DNA of 64,000 nucleotides from Bacteroides sedimenti (GTDB lineage: Bacteria; Bacteroidota; Bacteroidia; Bacteroidales; Bacteroidaceae), in NCBI RefSeq assembly GCF_040365225.1, contig NZ_AP028055.1:3658001-3722000 (forward strand), written 5' to 3'. Positions within the stretch are counted from its first letter, which is position 1; each line of letters begins with the position of its first letter. Below, piece by piece: positions 55,376-64,000 of this stretch. The notes below the pieces were generated by a model. That model was not told the origin of the DNA. It worked only from the letters and a program-made list of their open reading frames with translations, and did no database searches. The position numbers were made by a program, and so were the translations under genes.

Positions 55376-56011
55376 TTATTTCAAGCTTAAACAATAATCA
55401 ATGAGATTAAGAGCATCTGGCACTCTAGTAAAATCAAGATTGTTTTTATTAATGTAGCCATTTATAAGCTCCTTTTTCTCCTTAAATAAGTTTAGTAAAT
55501 TTTTTTTGCTTTTGCATACCACCATTTTACCTTTTGTCTCAAACAAGTATCGATTTTCATTTATTCTTGAATAGACTTCTGTACTCTGATTCAGATATTT
55601 ACCCCTCTGCCAGTAGTTCGTGTTTATACTTTCAACTTTAGATTGAGTTACTTGTCCATAAACCCCTTTAAATCCCCTATTCACATCTTTTAGTAACCAA
55701 TCGATGTATACAACTCCGTTTTCGAGTGCTATGCATTCCAGATAAGTTCCGTTTGCATAAATAAACTTATGAGATCCGATAAGTATGCTGTCTACTTGTT
55801 CCTTATTCATGAGAATCATCTCATTCTCGCCATCCATGTACATCATAGCTTTGTTGGATGCATCATAATTTAGCGGTGCATTAATTCTTGTCATATTAAA
55901 CAATTTAACTGTGCCTTGAGAATACTTATCAAAGAGCATAATCCGTTTTTTCTGAGCGAAGTTAGTCAGCGGGAGTGCCATAATTGCTACTAAAAAGATA
56001 ATTCGTTTCAT
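55376..56011 (-). CDS. Exported hypothetical protein of the Sus locus
   Basis: 211 residues with a signal peptide (about 1-19, ending NFAQ). The mature part begins with a repeat-free segment (YSQGTVKLFNMTRINAPLNYD) followed by alternating charged and aromatic residues, and has no catalytic motif I can name. Genes of this kind occur in other Bacteroidota loci as small exported proteins of unknown role. It is separated from susD by a terminator at 56055-56098 and starts the GH29-GH3-DUF1848 run. A near-consensus -7 (TATATTTA) lies upstream. Confidence 0.8.
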   Translation of the reverse strand: MKRIIFLVAIMALPLTNFAQKKRIMLFDKYSQGTVKLFNMTRINAPLNYDASNKAMMYMDGENEMILMNKEQVDSILIGSHKFIYANGTYLECIALENGVVYIDWLLKDVNRGFKGVYGQVTQSKVESINTNYWQRGKYLNQSTEVYSRINENRYLFETKGKMVVCKSKKNLLNLFKEKKELINGYINKNNLDFTRVPDALNLIDYCLSLK

Positions 56012-56054
56012 GGTTTATAATGATTAAGATTGATCTGTAAATATACAAAAAGCA

Positions 56055-56098
56055 TAAGAGGCTGATATCAAAATAGTTATTTTGATTCAGCCTCTTAA
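56055..56098 (-). terminator. Terminator between susD and the enzyme genes
   Basis: AAGAGGCTGA and CAAAA segments pair with their complements up to 56098 with a single interruption. On the minus strand a GCTTTTTG follows. It separates the SusCD transcript from the downstream enzymes, at least partly. Confidence 0.85.
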
Positions 56099-56132
56099 TT
56101 TATTTTAAGAGTTCAGTACACTTAGTACAACA

Positions 56133-58010
56133 TTATAGTGCAGGACCTGCTCCGAATTGAGGAGCTCCCTTATCTTGCCATACTCTTTCACTATTGAGCA
56201 ATGTCCCGCTTTGGTTAGAACCCGGAGTGAAACCTTGTGACTTATAAGCTTTAATCAGTACATCATACATCAAGTCAGTCGGTGATGGTGAACCAACCTC
56301 GAAGCGACGAGGTATAGCATTATTTGGAACTACGGAACCAAAGTTTTCCCATTTAATCAATGTTGAACCTTCTTTAGGGCAACCTGAACGACGAACAGTT
56401 ACAAACTGATCGCATGGGAACAAAGTGAAATGAAGAAGTTCCTGAATATAAACTTTCTCTAAATCGCTTGCTTTGTCACCTGTAAGTTGATAATCTGGGT
56501 TAGACGCCATAGCATCAATTTCGCCACTCTTAAGGTCAATGGCAACTTCATTTGGATCATAGCCATATGTTGTTCCGTAGTAAGGAATCTTATTCAAGCT
56601 TGCCAAACGGTCGTATTCCTCAACAGAAGCTCTGATTGCTTTGTTGAAATAGGTACTTGCACTCTGAGGTAAGTTTGCTCCTAACAATTTTAATTCTGCA
56701 AGGTATAAGTTCACTTCAGCTGTTGACATATACATACCATACCAAGGATTATCATTGGTATCCTGAATAACTGGATCGCCAGGTAGTGTTGGCAAGGTAA
56801 AGTCAATTCTACCGATAATCATTTCCTGCTGGAACATAGAGAACGGTTGATAGCTACGAGTTGAAGTCAGTTTAAAACGATTTGAATCGAAATAGTCTGC
56901 ATTATTGCTATCATATTGAGCATTCATTTCAACTGGGAGTCCATAGTAACGTACCCAAGGTTCGCCCATACCTTTCCACTGAACGAATGTTTTTTTACCG
57001 CCATTTTCAGTATACACCACATTGTCTAATACATATTTTGGAACATCTTTTCCAGCGTCAAAGAAAGCTTGAACAACTTTAGAACTCCATTGATTTTTCT
57101 GATAGAAGAATCTTACACGTGGGTCTTTATTCTTAATCATGAAGTTGATAACTCTTTGACTTGGTGCAGTGCCCTGTAAGAATCCATTGCTCCAATGGTA
57201 TACTTTGTCACCGTCATTAGCAGTTACAGATTTTGCTTTGTTGAAAACAAAGTTGTCACTTGTTCCATCGAGCACGCCACAAGATGCATTTGCTACTGTT
57301 GAAGCAATCTCTAACGCTTTCGCTTTATTCTGAGCTAATAAACGAACAGCAATTTTCAATCTCAAAGAGTTTGCCAATTTTGCCCATTTTGATGCGTCAC
57401 CCTTATAGATTACATCTTGATTTGTTGGGAAGGTCTGGTTGGTAGATGTGGTCAATGTTTTTACAGCATCATCCAACATGCTTAACCATAGTGTATACAG
57501 AGTCTCAATTTTATCATATTCCGGAGTTAGTGTACCTCCATAGCGGGCACGACAAGCGTCAATAAATGGTCTGTCACCATACATGTCACTATCAAAAACT
57601 CCAAGATATGCTGTTAGTACATCTATACATGCTGCCATATTAGCATATTTGGCCGATTCTTCTTTAGACATGGTTGAACGTAAATGTTCCAGATCACGTG
57701 CATAATTCAATACACTGATATATTGTCCTCCTTGCTCGCCTGTAGCAGTTGTTTCAGTGTAAGTAGAGTTAAATCCTGTAGTCGGTACTCCCATTTGTCC
57801 CCATCTGTATGTCATAGCTGCGTTGTAGAACCAATAGGTATAACCGGACGGTTCAAAATTGATAACTGCCTGAGCAAATAGATATGAGGGCTCTGCTTTG
57901 ACTACATCAGAGGGGTTGGAATTTAAATCTGCAAATTCTTCACGGCATCCGGAAAAGATTACAAGAGAGCCAAGAAGGGCAGACATTAATAATGATTTAT
58001 ATTTTTTCAT
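56133..58010 (-). CDS. SusD/RagB-like surface glycan-binding lipoprotein
   Basis: 625 residues from the ATG at 58010; a further in-frame ATG at 58037 gives a less typical leader. A lipoprotein signal with lipobox FSGC (Cys22) and a following acidic EE fits surface export in Bacteroidota. The body is helical with tetratricopeptide-like segments (residues about 100-250) and ends in the SusD C-terminal region with DQFVTVRRSGCP. SusD-like proteins bind the glycan and act as a lid on the partner SusC. It follows SusC by about 44 nt. The ligand is unknown. Confidence 0.94.
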   Translation of the reverse strand: MKKYKSLLMSALLGSLVIFSGCREEFADLNSNPSDVVKAEPSYLFAQAVINFEPSGYTYWFYNAAMTYRWGQMGVPTTGFNSTYTETTATGEQGGQYISVLNYARDLEHLRSTMSKEESAKYANMAACIDVLTAYLGVFDSDMYGDRPFIDACRARYGGTLTPEYDKIETLYTLWLSMLDDAVKTLTTSTNQTFPTNQDVIYKGDASKWAKLANSLRLKIAVRLLAQNKAKALEIASTVANASCGVLDGTSDNFVFNKAKSVTANDGDKVYHWSNGFLQGTAPSQRVINFMIKNKDPRVRFFYQKNQWSSKVVQAFFDAGKDVPKYVLDNVVYTENGGKKTFVQWKGMGEPWVRYYGLPVEMNAQYDSNNADYFDSNRFKLTSTRSYQPFSMFQQEMIIGRIDFTLPTLPGDPVIQDTNDNPWYGMYMSTAEVNLYLAELKLLGANLPQSASTYFNKAIRASVEEYDRLASLNKIPYYGTTYGYDPNEVAIDLKSGEIDAMASNPDYQLTGDKASDLEKVYIQELLHFTLFPCDQFVTVRRSGCPKEGSTLIKWENFGSVVPNNAIPRRFEVGSPSPTDLMYDVLIKAYKSQGFTPGSNQSGTLLNSERVWQDKGAPQFGAGPAL

Positions 58011-58054
58011 TTTGTTCTTCTTATAATGATTAAACATTCGTTTAATAGATCCAA

Positions 58055-61000
58055 TTAGAAATTAGCATTAATTGTGAACATGTAGTTCGCTGTATATCCA
58101 GAGAATGTACGTACGCGGAATTCTGTAGCAGATGTACCACGAACAGATTCAGGATTTTCACCGTTAGGCATGTTATTCAGAAGGTAACCAAGGTTACGTC
58201 CTGTAAGAGTCAGGTTAATGCTGTTGGCTTTCAGCTTTCGGCTGAAGCTATCAGGTACACGATAGTTCAATGATACTTCACGTAATGCGATATAGTTTAA
58301 TTTTGAAACCCAGTCGTCATTAACAACACCTTGTCCCCAACTATTTACACGGTAGTTCCAGATTGATGCATGTGTTGGTTCAATCTTACCTTTTCCTAAC
58401 AAGTCTTTGAATGTTTCACCACCTGTAGCAACTGTATAAGAACTTCCGTCGGCCTGAGTAATCTTTGTTCCTGCTGGGAAAATACCTTCAGGAATTACGC
58501 CATCGTCATAAGTTAAATTATCGAACTTAGAAGTCCAGGTTGTACCACCATATTCGGGAGCTGAGTATCTTAATGAAGCTTTTGTATAGCCGTAAGCTGT
58601 ACCATATCTAGAACCATAAGAAGCGACATAGCCTCCGAATCTCATATCAAATGAAGCGTTGATGCTCCAGTTTTTATAGCTCAGACTAGTTGATAATGAT
58701 CCAAGGAAATCAGGAATCATTGAACCTACCTCTTCCACTTTTCCACTTCTTGCATAATATGCATAACGATTTGAATCGCTCCATTTCAGGATTGGCAAAC
58801 CAGTCTTTTCATCAATTGCTTTTTTAGAATCTGACATCAGGATACCATAAGAATAACCTACTTTGGCAACAGAACCGATACGATAGTTACCATAGTCTGG
58901 AGTACCATCAAGTGTAATGTAGTCTGCTACATTCTTGTGTAATGAAATAATCTTATTCTGATTCTTGGTGTATGTGAAGTCTAATGTCCACTTCCAGTCC
59001 TTGTTTTGGAAAGGAACTGTATTCAGTGCCAATTCTACACCCTGATTTTGGATATTACCGGCATTGATTTTCTGTGCACTGATACCTGATACATAAGGTA
59101 CTGAGATCGTCATAATCTGATTCTTTGTATTTTCCTTATAGTATGTTGCATCCAGACCAATTCTGTTATTGAAGAAACGCCAGTCAAGTCCTACTTCCCA
59201 AGCATTTTTACGTTCAGGTTTCAGATTATTCGAAAATACAGTATTATTCAATGACAACGAATAAACATTTCCGTTTAAGGTATTGGATGTACCAAGAGAA
59301 TAGGCCGTGTTAATAATATAAGGATCTGTATCATTACCTACCTGTGCCCATGATGCGCGAACTTTTGCAAAAGAAATAGCGCTTGGTAACTTAAAGGTTT
59401 CGTGTAGTAACCATGATCCGGAAACTGATGGATAGAAGTATGAATAGTCTCCATGCTTATCAGAGTAAACCAATGCAGATGACCAGTCATTACGTCCTGT
59501 TACATCTAAATAAACCTGGTTTTTCCAACTAACACTTCCCTGGAATGCTACTGATAACATTCTCTTTTGTCCTGAGATATTTCCATTATAGCTGACGGCG
59601 TCTTTAGAATTTCCTAAGAAATATTGTCCAGGAACAATCAATCCTCCAGATGTATTCATTGAAGTAGCTTGTTCAATGTTGTTGTAATATTCACCACGAA
59701 CAAAACCACCAACGTACCAATCACCTAATGGTTTGTTGAAATTGAATGCTGCGTTGAAATTGGTTTGTTCCTTAGTGTACATGTTCATTCCATAGTAACC
59801 AGAATTTGTATTTGCATATCCAGTCCCTAAATCCTTCTCTTCAGATCTGCGATAGTAGTAGTTATAAGTACCTTCAGCTCTGAAACTTACCCAATCTGTT
59901 ATTTTTGCATTTAAGATTAGTCCCGGACGAACAGATGTCTCTTTCTGAGTGTATTCGTTCTCATAAACATTCCACCATAAACTACGTCCTGGTACTGTTC
60001 CATATTCGTCACCAAAGTCGGTGCTTGCAAGCCCACCATGATTACCTTTATATTTATGTTTAAAGTAACTAGGGTCATATGCACGTGGCCATGTTCCATC
60101 GATATAATATTCACCAACGTTAGGTTGTGCATTCTTTGGATTTGAATTGGCAAATGTGATACTGGCTTCAAGATTCACTTTGCTTGTAATATCATGAGAT
60201 GCTTTTGCCATCGCTGATAAACGATTAAAACTGTTGTTTGGCAATGTTCCTTCATTATATTTGTATGACAAAGATGTGTAGAAAGTTGTTTTATCGTTAC
60301 CACCACTTATTGCTACGTTTGTATTGCTGTTAAAGCCGAGATCATAAGTGTCTTTAAAGTTGTTTTTAACAGCATTGTACGGTCTGTATGTATGGTCGTA
60401 GTATTCAATGTTTGAACCATCGAATGCTGGACCGAATCCAGCACCTTGCCAGTCGCTACTTAATACAGTATTTTTACCATCTGCATTAGTGAAAAACTGA
60501 TGTTTATTATCAAAACGATAATAGTTGCCATTAGAATCTTTTTTTCCATAATCTACATAACCAGAAAATGCACCGTCACCATAAACATTCTGAAGGTCTG
60601 GTTGTGCAAAAACGTAGTCTACACCAAAAGTTTGTGATAAATGAACGCCGATACCTTTATTCTTTGTTCCACTCTTGGTAGTGATTACTACGGCACCATT
60701 AAGACCGCGTGATCCATAAAGAGCTGTTGCAGCTGCACCTTTCAGTACAGAAACAGTTTCAAAATCGTCTGGGTTCAGATTCTTTAATTCATTACCATAG
60801 TCATTTGCAGCTTGATTCCAGTCAGCATCTCCTGATTTTGAAATGGCATTATCTAAAATAATCCCGTCAACAACATAGATTGGCTGATTATTTTTACCCA
60901 AGGTAGAAGCACCACGGATCAAAATCTTAGTAGAACCGAACATACCACCGTCTGATTGTGCAATTTCAACACCGGCAACTTTACCTTGCAAAGCTGCAAC

Positions 61001-61438
61001 AGGGTTGATAACATTTGCATTCAACTGGTCGCCGTTTAATTCTGTAACTGCATATCCAAGTGCTTTTGTTTCACGTTTGATACCTAAAGCTGTAACCACA
61101 ACTTCCTTAAGTATTTGTGAACTCTCTTTCAATGTAATGTTAATTGTGGTTTGTCCATTTACTTCAACAACTTGAGATTCCATGCCAAGGAAAGAGAAAA
61201 CTAATTTCCCTTTTGAGGGTACTTTTGAAAGTACATAATTACCATCCATATCAGTAATTGTACCGTTTGTTGTCCCTTGGACTGAGATGTTCGCTCCGAT
61301 AATCGATTCACCTGACGGATCTTTTACAGTTCCTTTTACAGTCAATGTTTGTGCCATTGCTGTGACAGAAACTAACGATAGAATGAGCACAAAGACTTTC
61401 TTAAAAAAGAAAGAACTAAATTCTGCTTTTTTTTTCAT
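58055..61438 (-). CDS. SusC/RagA-like TonB-dependent outer-membrane transporter
   Basis: 1127 residues. A signal peptide (about 1-29, ending MAQ) is followed by a carboxypeptidase-regulatory-like domain (VKGTVKDPSGESIIGANISV, about 30-110), a plug domain (LKEVVVTALGIKRE, VYVDGIILDN-type region) and a 22-strand barrel. There is no STN signalling domain, so it does not look like an anti-sigma-coupled receptor. With SusD it imports oligosaccharides using TonB energy. It has a full consensus promoter at 61536-61566. Together with GH29 and GH3 it forms a small polysaccharide-utilisation locus. Confidence 0.95.
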   Translation of the reverse strand: MKKKAEFSSFFFKKVFVLILSLVSVTAMAQTLTVKGTVKDPSGESIIGANISVQGTTNGTITDMDGNYVLSKVPSKGKLVFSFLGMESQVVEVNGQTTINITLKESSQILKEVVVTALGIKRETKALGYAVTELNGDQLNANVINPVAALQGKVAGVEIAQSDGGMFGSTKILIRGASTLGKNNQPIYVVDGIILDNAISKSGDADWNQAANDYGNELKNLNPDDFETVSVLKGAAATALYGSRGLNGAVVITTKSGTKNKGIGVHLSQTFGVDYVFAQPDLQNVYGDGAFSGYVDYGKKDSNGNYYRFDNKHQFFTNADGKNTVLSSDWQGAGFGPAFDGSNIEYYDHTYRPYNAVKNNFKDTYDLGFNSNTNVAISGGNDKTTFYTSLSYKYNEGTLPNNSFNRLSAMAKASHDITSKVNLEASITFANSNPKNAQPNVGEYYIDGTWPRAYDPSYFKHKYKGNHGGLASTDFGDEYGTVPGRSLWWNVYENEYTQKETSVRPGLILNAKITDWVSFRAEGTYNYYYRRSEEKDLGTGYANTNSGYYGMNMYTKEQTNFNAAFNFNKPLGDWYVGGFVRGEYYNNIEQATSMNTSGGLIVPGQYFLGNSKDAVSYNGNISGQKRMLSVAFQGSVSWKNQVYLDVTGRNDWSSALVYSDKHGDYSYFYPSVSGSWLLHETFKLPSAISFAKVRASWAQVGNDTDPYIINTAYSLGTSNTLNGNVYSLSLNNTVFSNNLKPERKNAWEVGLDWRFFNNRIGLDATYYKENTKNQIMTISVPYVSGISAQKINAGNIQNQGVELALNTVPFQNKDWKWTLDFTYTKNQNKIISLHKNVADYITLDGTPDYGNYRIGSVAKVGYSYGILMSDSKKAIDEKTGLPILKWSDSNRYAYYARSGKVEEVGSMIPDFLGSLSTSLSYKNWSINASFDMRFGGYVASYGSRYGTAYGYTKASLRYSAPEYGGTTWTSKFDNLTYDDGVIPEGIFPAGTKITQADGSSYTVATGGETFKDLLGKGKIEPTHASIWNYRVNSWGQGVVNDDWVSKLNYIALREVSLNYRVPDSFSRKLKANSINLTLTGRNLGYLLNNMPNGENPESVRGTSATEFRVRTFSGYTANYMFTINANF

Positions 61439-61535
61439 TCTTGCATGTGTTTTTAGTTAAACTTACTTGGTTTATAAGATGCTTTTATTGATTTAGTTAG
61501 CTACAGACTCCATTTCGGATCCTGTATCTTGAATG

Positions 61536-61566
61536 CAAAGATAATATGGATTGCAAAATAAACAAA
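61536..61566 (-). promoter_or_regulatory. Promoter of the susC-susD operon
   Basis: On the minus strand, TTTG (61566-61563) and TATCTTTG (61543-61536) are separated by 19 nt, an exact consensus match. The leader is about 90 nt. Confidence 0.8.
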
Positions 61567-61996
61567 ATAATTTGATTGATTTGTTAATGTTTTTAAGAAT
61601 AAATATTTGTATAATATGAATCAAAAAGGAAAAATCATTAATTTATGGGTTATTTATAATAAACTGCTATTTATTTTTTATAAAATATTACATATTATAA
61701 AACAACAAAAAGGAGATATTGTTTTCAAAACAATAATTGATTATGATTTTAGGGTCTATATTCTCCTTTATAATTGTTTGTGATGGGAATATTAAGGTCA
61801 TAATTGTCCAGAGTAACAATAATGTTTATGGTATTTTTTTTGAATGACCTCTTGGAATAACATAAATTAATTAACAATGTTAAAATATGTTTTTGAGAGG
61901 AGCGCGTTTACAGAATTTAAATATTAAAGCAGTGTTATTTAAGAAATTTAAAAAATAGAAAGGCAAAGAAAAGGAAAATAGATGTTTTATGACGAA
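61567..61996. other. Gene-free, AT-rich region upstream of susC
   Basis: About 430 nt. It holds a long imperfect hairpin (AAAAGGAG at 61707-61714 with CTCCTTT at 61763-61769, enclosing an inner GTTTTCAAAAC palindrome) and no convincing gene. No local regulator gene of the hybrid two-component or sigma/anti-sigma kind was found here. Confidence 0.45.
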
Positions 61997-62032
61997 AAAA
62001 GAGCATTAAATCATTTGATTTAATGCTCTTTT
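61997..62032 (-). terminator. Terminator after tRNA-Phe
   Basis: AAAAGAGCATTAAATC pairs with GATTTAATGCTCTTTT (16 bp, 4-nt loop) directly behind the tRNA. On the minus strand TTTTTTCGTC follows. Confidence 0.92.
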
Positions 62033-62036
62033 AAGG

Positions 62037-62109
62037 TGGTGCCACCAGGAATCGAACCGGGGACACAAGGATTTTCAGTCCTTTGCTCTACCAACTGAGC
62101 TATGGCACC
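62037..62109 (-). tRNA. tRNA-Phe (anticodon GAA)
   Basis: 73 nt. The 7-bp acceptor stem GGTGCCA/TGGCACC, D-arm, anticodon loop CTGAAAA with GAA, variable region and T-arm GGTTCGATTCC are all intact. The discriminator is A. The encoded 3' end is ACCT, so the CCA must be added by the cca product. Confidence 0.97.
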
Positions 62110-62125
62110 TTTGTGATTGCGGATG

Positions 62126-62156
62126 CAAAGGTAGTGATTCTTTTTAAATATGCAAA
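62126..62156 (-). promoter_or_regulatory. Promoter of tRNA-Phe
   Basis: On the minus strand, TTTG (62156-62153) and TACCTTTG (62133-62126) are separated by 19 nt, an exact consensus match, about 17 nt before the mature 5' end. Confidence 0.8.
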
Positions 62157-62168
62157 CTAAAACAAAGA

Positions 62169-62210
62169 AAAATGCCGATAAACAGTGCATTTTCTGTATA
62201 TCGGCATTTT
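62169..62210 (-). terminator. Terminator after thiL
   Basis: AAAATGCCGATA at 62169-62180 pairs perfectly with 62199-62210; on the minus strand TTTTTC follows. Confidence 0.88.
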
Positions 62211-62251
62211 GAGGGATATCCTTATTTGCACAGGATGAATTAGTTAGCACC

Positions 62252-63286
62252 TTATTTTAATGCATTCCATCCTTGCGCTTTTAATTCAAATTCCTGACCG
62301 TCTCTTGTGATTAAAGCGCATCCAAGTTCTTGTTTTGTGATATGTCCTATCAGTTTTACCCCTTCAATTTCCGCAACTTTATCATGGTCGGCAATGGGAA
62401 CTGTGAAAAGAAGCTCGTAATCTTCTCCGCCATTCAGAGCACAGGTTGTAAGATTCATATTGAATTCTTCTGCCATAACCGCTGTTTGGTAATCAATAGG
62501 GATACGTTCTTCATAGATGCGACAACCTACCTTGCTTTGCGTGCAGATATGCATCATCTCCGATGATAGCCCATCGGAGATGTCCATCATGGAGGTGGGA
62601 ACGATGTTCAACTTAGCCAGTTTTTCGATGATATCTTTGCGTGCAGCTGGTTTCAACTGCCTTTCAAGCAAATATTCCTTTCCGGCAAAGTCGGGTTGCA
62701 TATCTTTTTCACCTTTTAATACCGCTTTTTCTCTTTCCAAAAGTTGAAGTCCCATATATGCTGCCCCCAAGTCACCGCTTACACAAACCAGATCGGTATC
62801 TTTTGCCCCGTGACGGTAGACTACCTTTTCCTTGTCAGCTTCACCAATGCAGGTAATGCTTATTGCAAGTCCTGTCATTGAAGAGGAGGTGTCACCGCCA
62901 ACTATATCTACATCATGCTCTTCGCAGGCAATTCTCAGTCCGGCATAGAGATCTTCCATATCTTCAATGCAGAATCTTTTGGATAGGGCGATGGAAATAA
63001 TCATCTGTTTGGGACTTCCGTTCATTGCGTATATATCAGATATATTCACGATGGCGGCCTTGTATCCCAAATGTTTTAAAGGAACGTATGTTAAATCGAA
63101 ATGGACGCCTTCCATTAGCAGATCGGTTGTAACCAACACTTGCTTTTCAGGATATGAGAGTACTGCTGCATCGTCGCCAACGCCGTATATAGTCGATTCG
63201 TTCTTTATCTCAATCCCCTCGGTCAAATGGTTGATAAGTCCAAATTCTCCTAAAGTTGCTATTTCTGTTCTTTTTCTTTCTTGCAT
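62252..63286 (-). CDS. thiL: Thiamine-monophosphate kinase
   Basis: 344 residues, the size of ThiL, which phosphorylates thiamine monophosphate to the active pyrophosphate cofactor with ATP. Motifs: GVGDDAAVL near residue 36, TTDLLMEGVHFD, IVGGDTSSS and MMDISDGLSSE. It is 14 nt downstream of the purine phosphorylase on the same strand, so the two are cotranscribed. No TPP riboswitch was seen in the part of the leader visible here; the operon start lies beyond the window. Confidence 0.95.
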   Translation of the reverse strand: MQERKRTEIATLGEFGLINHLTEGIEIKNESTIYGVGDDAAVLSYPEKQVLVTTDLLMEGVHFDLTYVPLKHLGYKAAIVNISDIYAMNGSPKQMIISIALSKRFCIEDMEDLYAGLRIACEEHDVDIVGGDTSSSMTGLAISITCIGEADKEKVVYRHGAKDTDLVCVSGDLGAAYMGLQLLEREKAVLKGEKDMQPDFAGKEYLLERQLKPAARKDIIEKLAKLNIVPTSMMDISDGLSSEMMHICTQSKVGCRIYEERIPIDYQTAVMAEEFNMNLTTCALNGGEDYELLFTVPIADHDKVAEIEGVKLIGHITKQELGCALITRDGQEFELKAQGWNALK

Positions 63287-63300
63287 ATATTTATATTAGT

Positions 63301-64000
63301 TTATACCCTGTTGATCATTTCGCGCATGATATATGTCATCTTGGGTTGTGCGGCATCGGCTGCTTTTTGAACATCTTCATGAGATATTTCAACAATTTTA
63401 CCTTCAACGCCAAGGTCGGTGATGATGGAGATTCCGAAACACTTGATTCCGGCATGATTTGCTACAATCACTTCGGGAACGGTCGACATACCCACCGCAT
63501 CGGCTCCCATAATATGGAACAGTTTGTATTCTGCAGGAGTTTCATAGGTAGGGCCTTGAGTTCCAAGGTAGACTCCCTGTTGTATTTTGATTCCTTTTTC
63601 TTCTGCAATAACCAAGGCTTTCCCAATTAACTCTCTGGAGTAAGCTTCACTCATATCCGGGAAGCGAGCTCCGTATAGGTTCTTACCTCTTAATGGGTGT
63701 TCGGGGAAATAGTTGATATGATCTGTGATAATCATCAGGTCTCCGATTTCAAAATTTGGATTTGTCCCGCCGCTGGCATTTGATACAAATAGGGTTTTTA
63801 TACCCAATTCCTTCATAACTCTTACCGGAAACGTCACCTCTTTCATGGAGTATCCTTCGTAGTAATGGAATCGTCCCTGCATGGCCATGATGTCCTTGTT
63901 GCCCAGTTTCCCGAAGATAAGTTTTCCACTGTGTCCTTCGATGGTAGATATGGGGAAATTGGGAATATCTTTGTATTCTATCTCTAATTTTTCAGTAATT
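63301..64000 (-). CDS. punA: Purine nucleoside phosphorylase, N-terminus cut by window edge
   Basis: 233 codons of the C-terminal part are present, up to the window end; the internal ATG at 63888 is not the start. The trimeric PNP motifs are clear: EGHSGKLIFGKLG (phosphate site), AMQGRFHYYEGY, FVSNASGGTNPNF, GPTYETPAEY and GMSTVPEV. The enzyme splits (deoxy)inosine and guanosine with phosphate in purine salvage. It lies directly upstream of thiL. Confidence 0.95.
   Translation of the reverse strand, partial: ITEKLEIEYKDIPNFPISTIEGHSGKLIFGKLGNKDIMAMQGRFHYYEGYSMKEVTFPVRVMKELGIKTLFVSNASGGTNPNFEIGDLMIITDHINYFPEHPLRGKNLYGARFPDMSEAYSRELIGKALVIAEEKGIKIQQGVYLGTQGPTYETPAEYKLFHIMGADAVGMSTVPEVIVANHAGIKCFGISIITDLGVEGKIVEISHEDVQKAADAAQPKMTYIMREMINRV

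Noticed and set aside
62126..62251. TPP riboswitch associated with thiL
   Set aside because: This is downstream of thiL, not upstream, and has no thi-box motif. It contains the tRNA promoter and the thiL terminator.

Overview
The window is a chromosome segment of a Bacteroides-like member of the Bacteroidota. The signs are SusC/SusD paralogues beside glycoside hydrolases, SprA next to RuvA, a DUF4290 gene before murA, two hexameric glutamate dehydrogenases beside a malic enzyme, weak or absent Shine-Dalgarno sequences, and promoters of the Bacteroides type (TTTG, 18-21 nt, TAnnTTTG). Composition is moderate to AT-rich. Nothing in the sequence fixes the species.

Layout. 1-6.5 kb (+) is a housekeeping run: tsaB (3' end), DUF4290, murA, rimM, an ABC ATPase, dxr and rseP. 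6.6-8.2 kb is a lone sulfatase behind its own promoter, with a 20-bp palindrome at the predicted start site. 8.2-11.6 kb (-) is the anaerobic ribonucleotide reductase pair nrdD/nrdG under a cobalamin riboswitch. 11.8-15.9 kb (-) holds an amino-acid permease, a hemolysin III family protein and a CCA-adding enzyme, followed by a divergent lipoprotein gene at 16.0 kb. 16.9-19.9 kb is an AT-rich accessory patch with two orphan exported proteins, two related ~140-bp inverted-repeat elements, gene remnants and four 22-23-nt spaced repeats. 19.9-27.9 kb (-) is sprA plus ruvA. 28.1-29.9 kb (+) is ddh plus lgt. 30.1-34.5 kb (-) has a ThrE-type exporter, a secreted phosphatase-like protein, an M24 peptidase and an RlpA-like protein.

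34.6-47.7 kb is a nitrogen/carbon block: two different glutamate dehydrogenases, a large receiver/ATP-grasp fusion protein, a nitroreductase lipoprotein, a GH29 enzyme, a prolyl oligopeptidase and a MaeB-type malic enzyme. 47.8-50.3 kb carries a thioesterase, a gene-poor gap and a PatB/MalY-type PLP enzyme. 50.5-61.4 kb (-) is a small polysaccharide-utilisation locus (SusC, SusD, terminator, exported hypothetical, GH29, GH3), followed by a DUF1848 gene that may be read from the same transcript. 62.0-64 kb (-) has tRNA-Phe, thiL and a purine nucleoside phosphorylase cut by the window edge.

How the genes fit together. The envelope genes (murA, dxr for isoprenoid carrier precursor, rseP, ddh for meso-diaminopimelate, lgt for lipoproteins, rlpA) support wall and outer-membrane building. 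lgt is also needed for SusD and the other lipoproteins here. The GDH pair and malic enzyme connect ammonia assimilation to C4/C3 carbon flow. The riboswitch implies that anaerobic dNTP synthesis by NrdDG is lowered when cobalamin is plentiful. No locus here is clearly a new system. The features most worth following are the paired 140-bp elements with their remnants, the two 22-23-nt repeat clusters, the receiver/ATP-grasp fusion, and the riboswitch leader with its short ORF.
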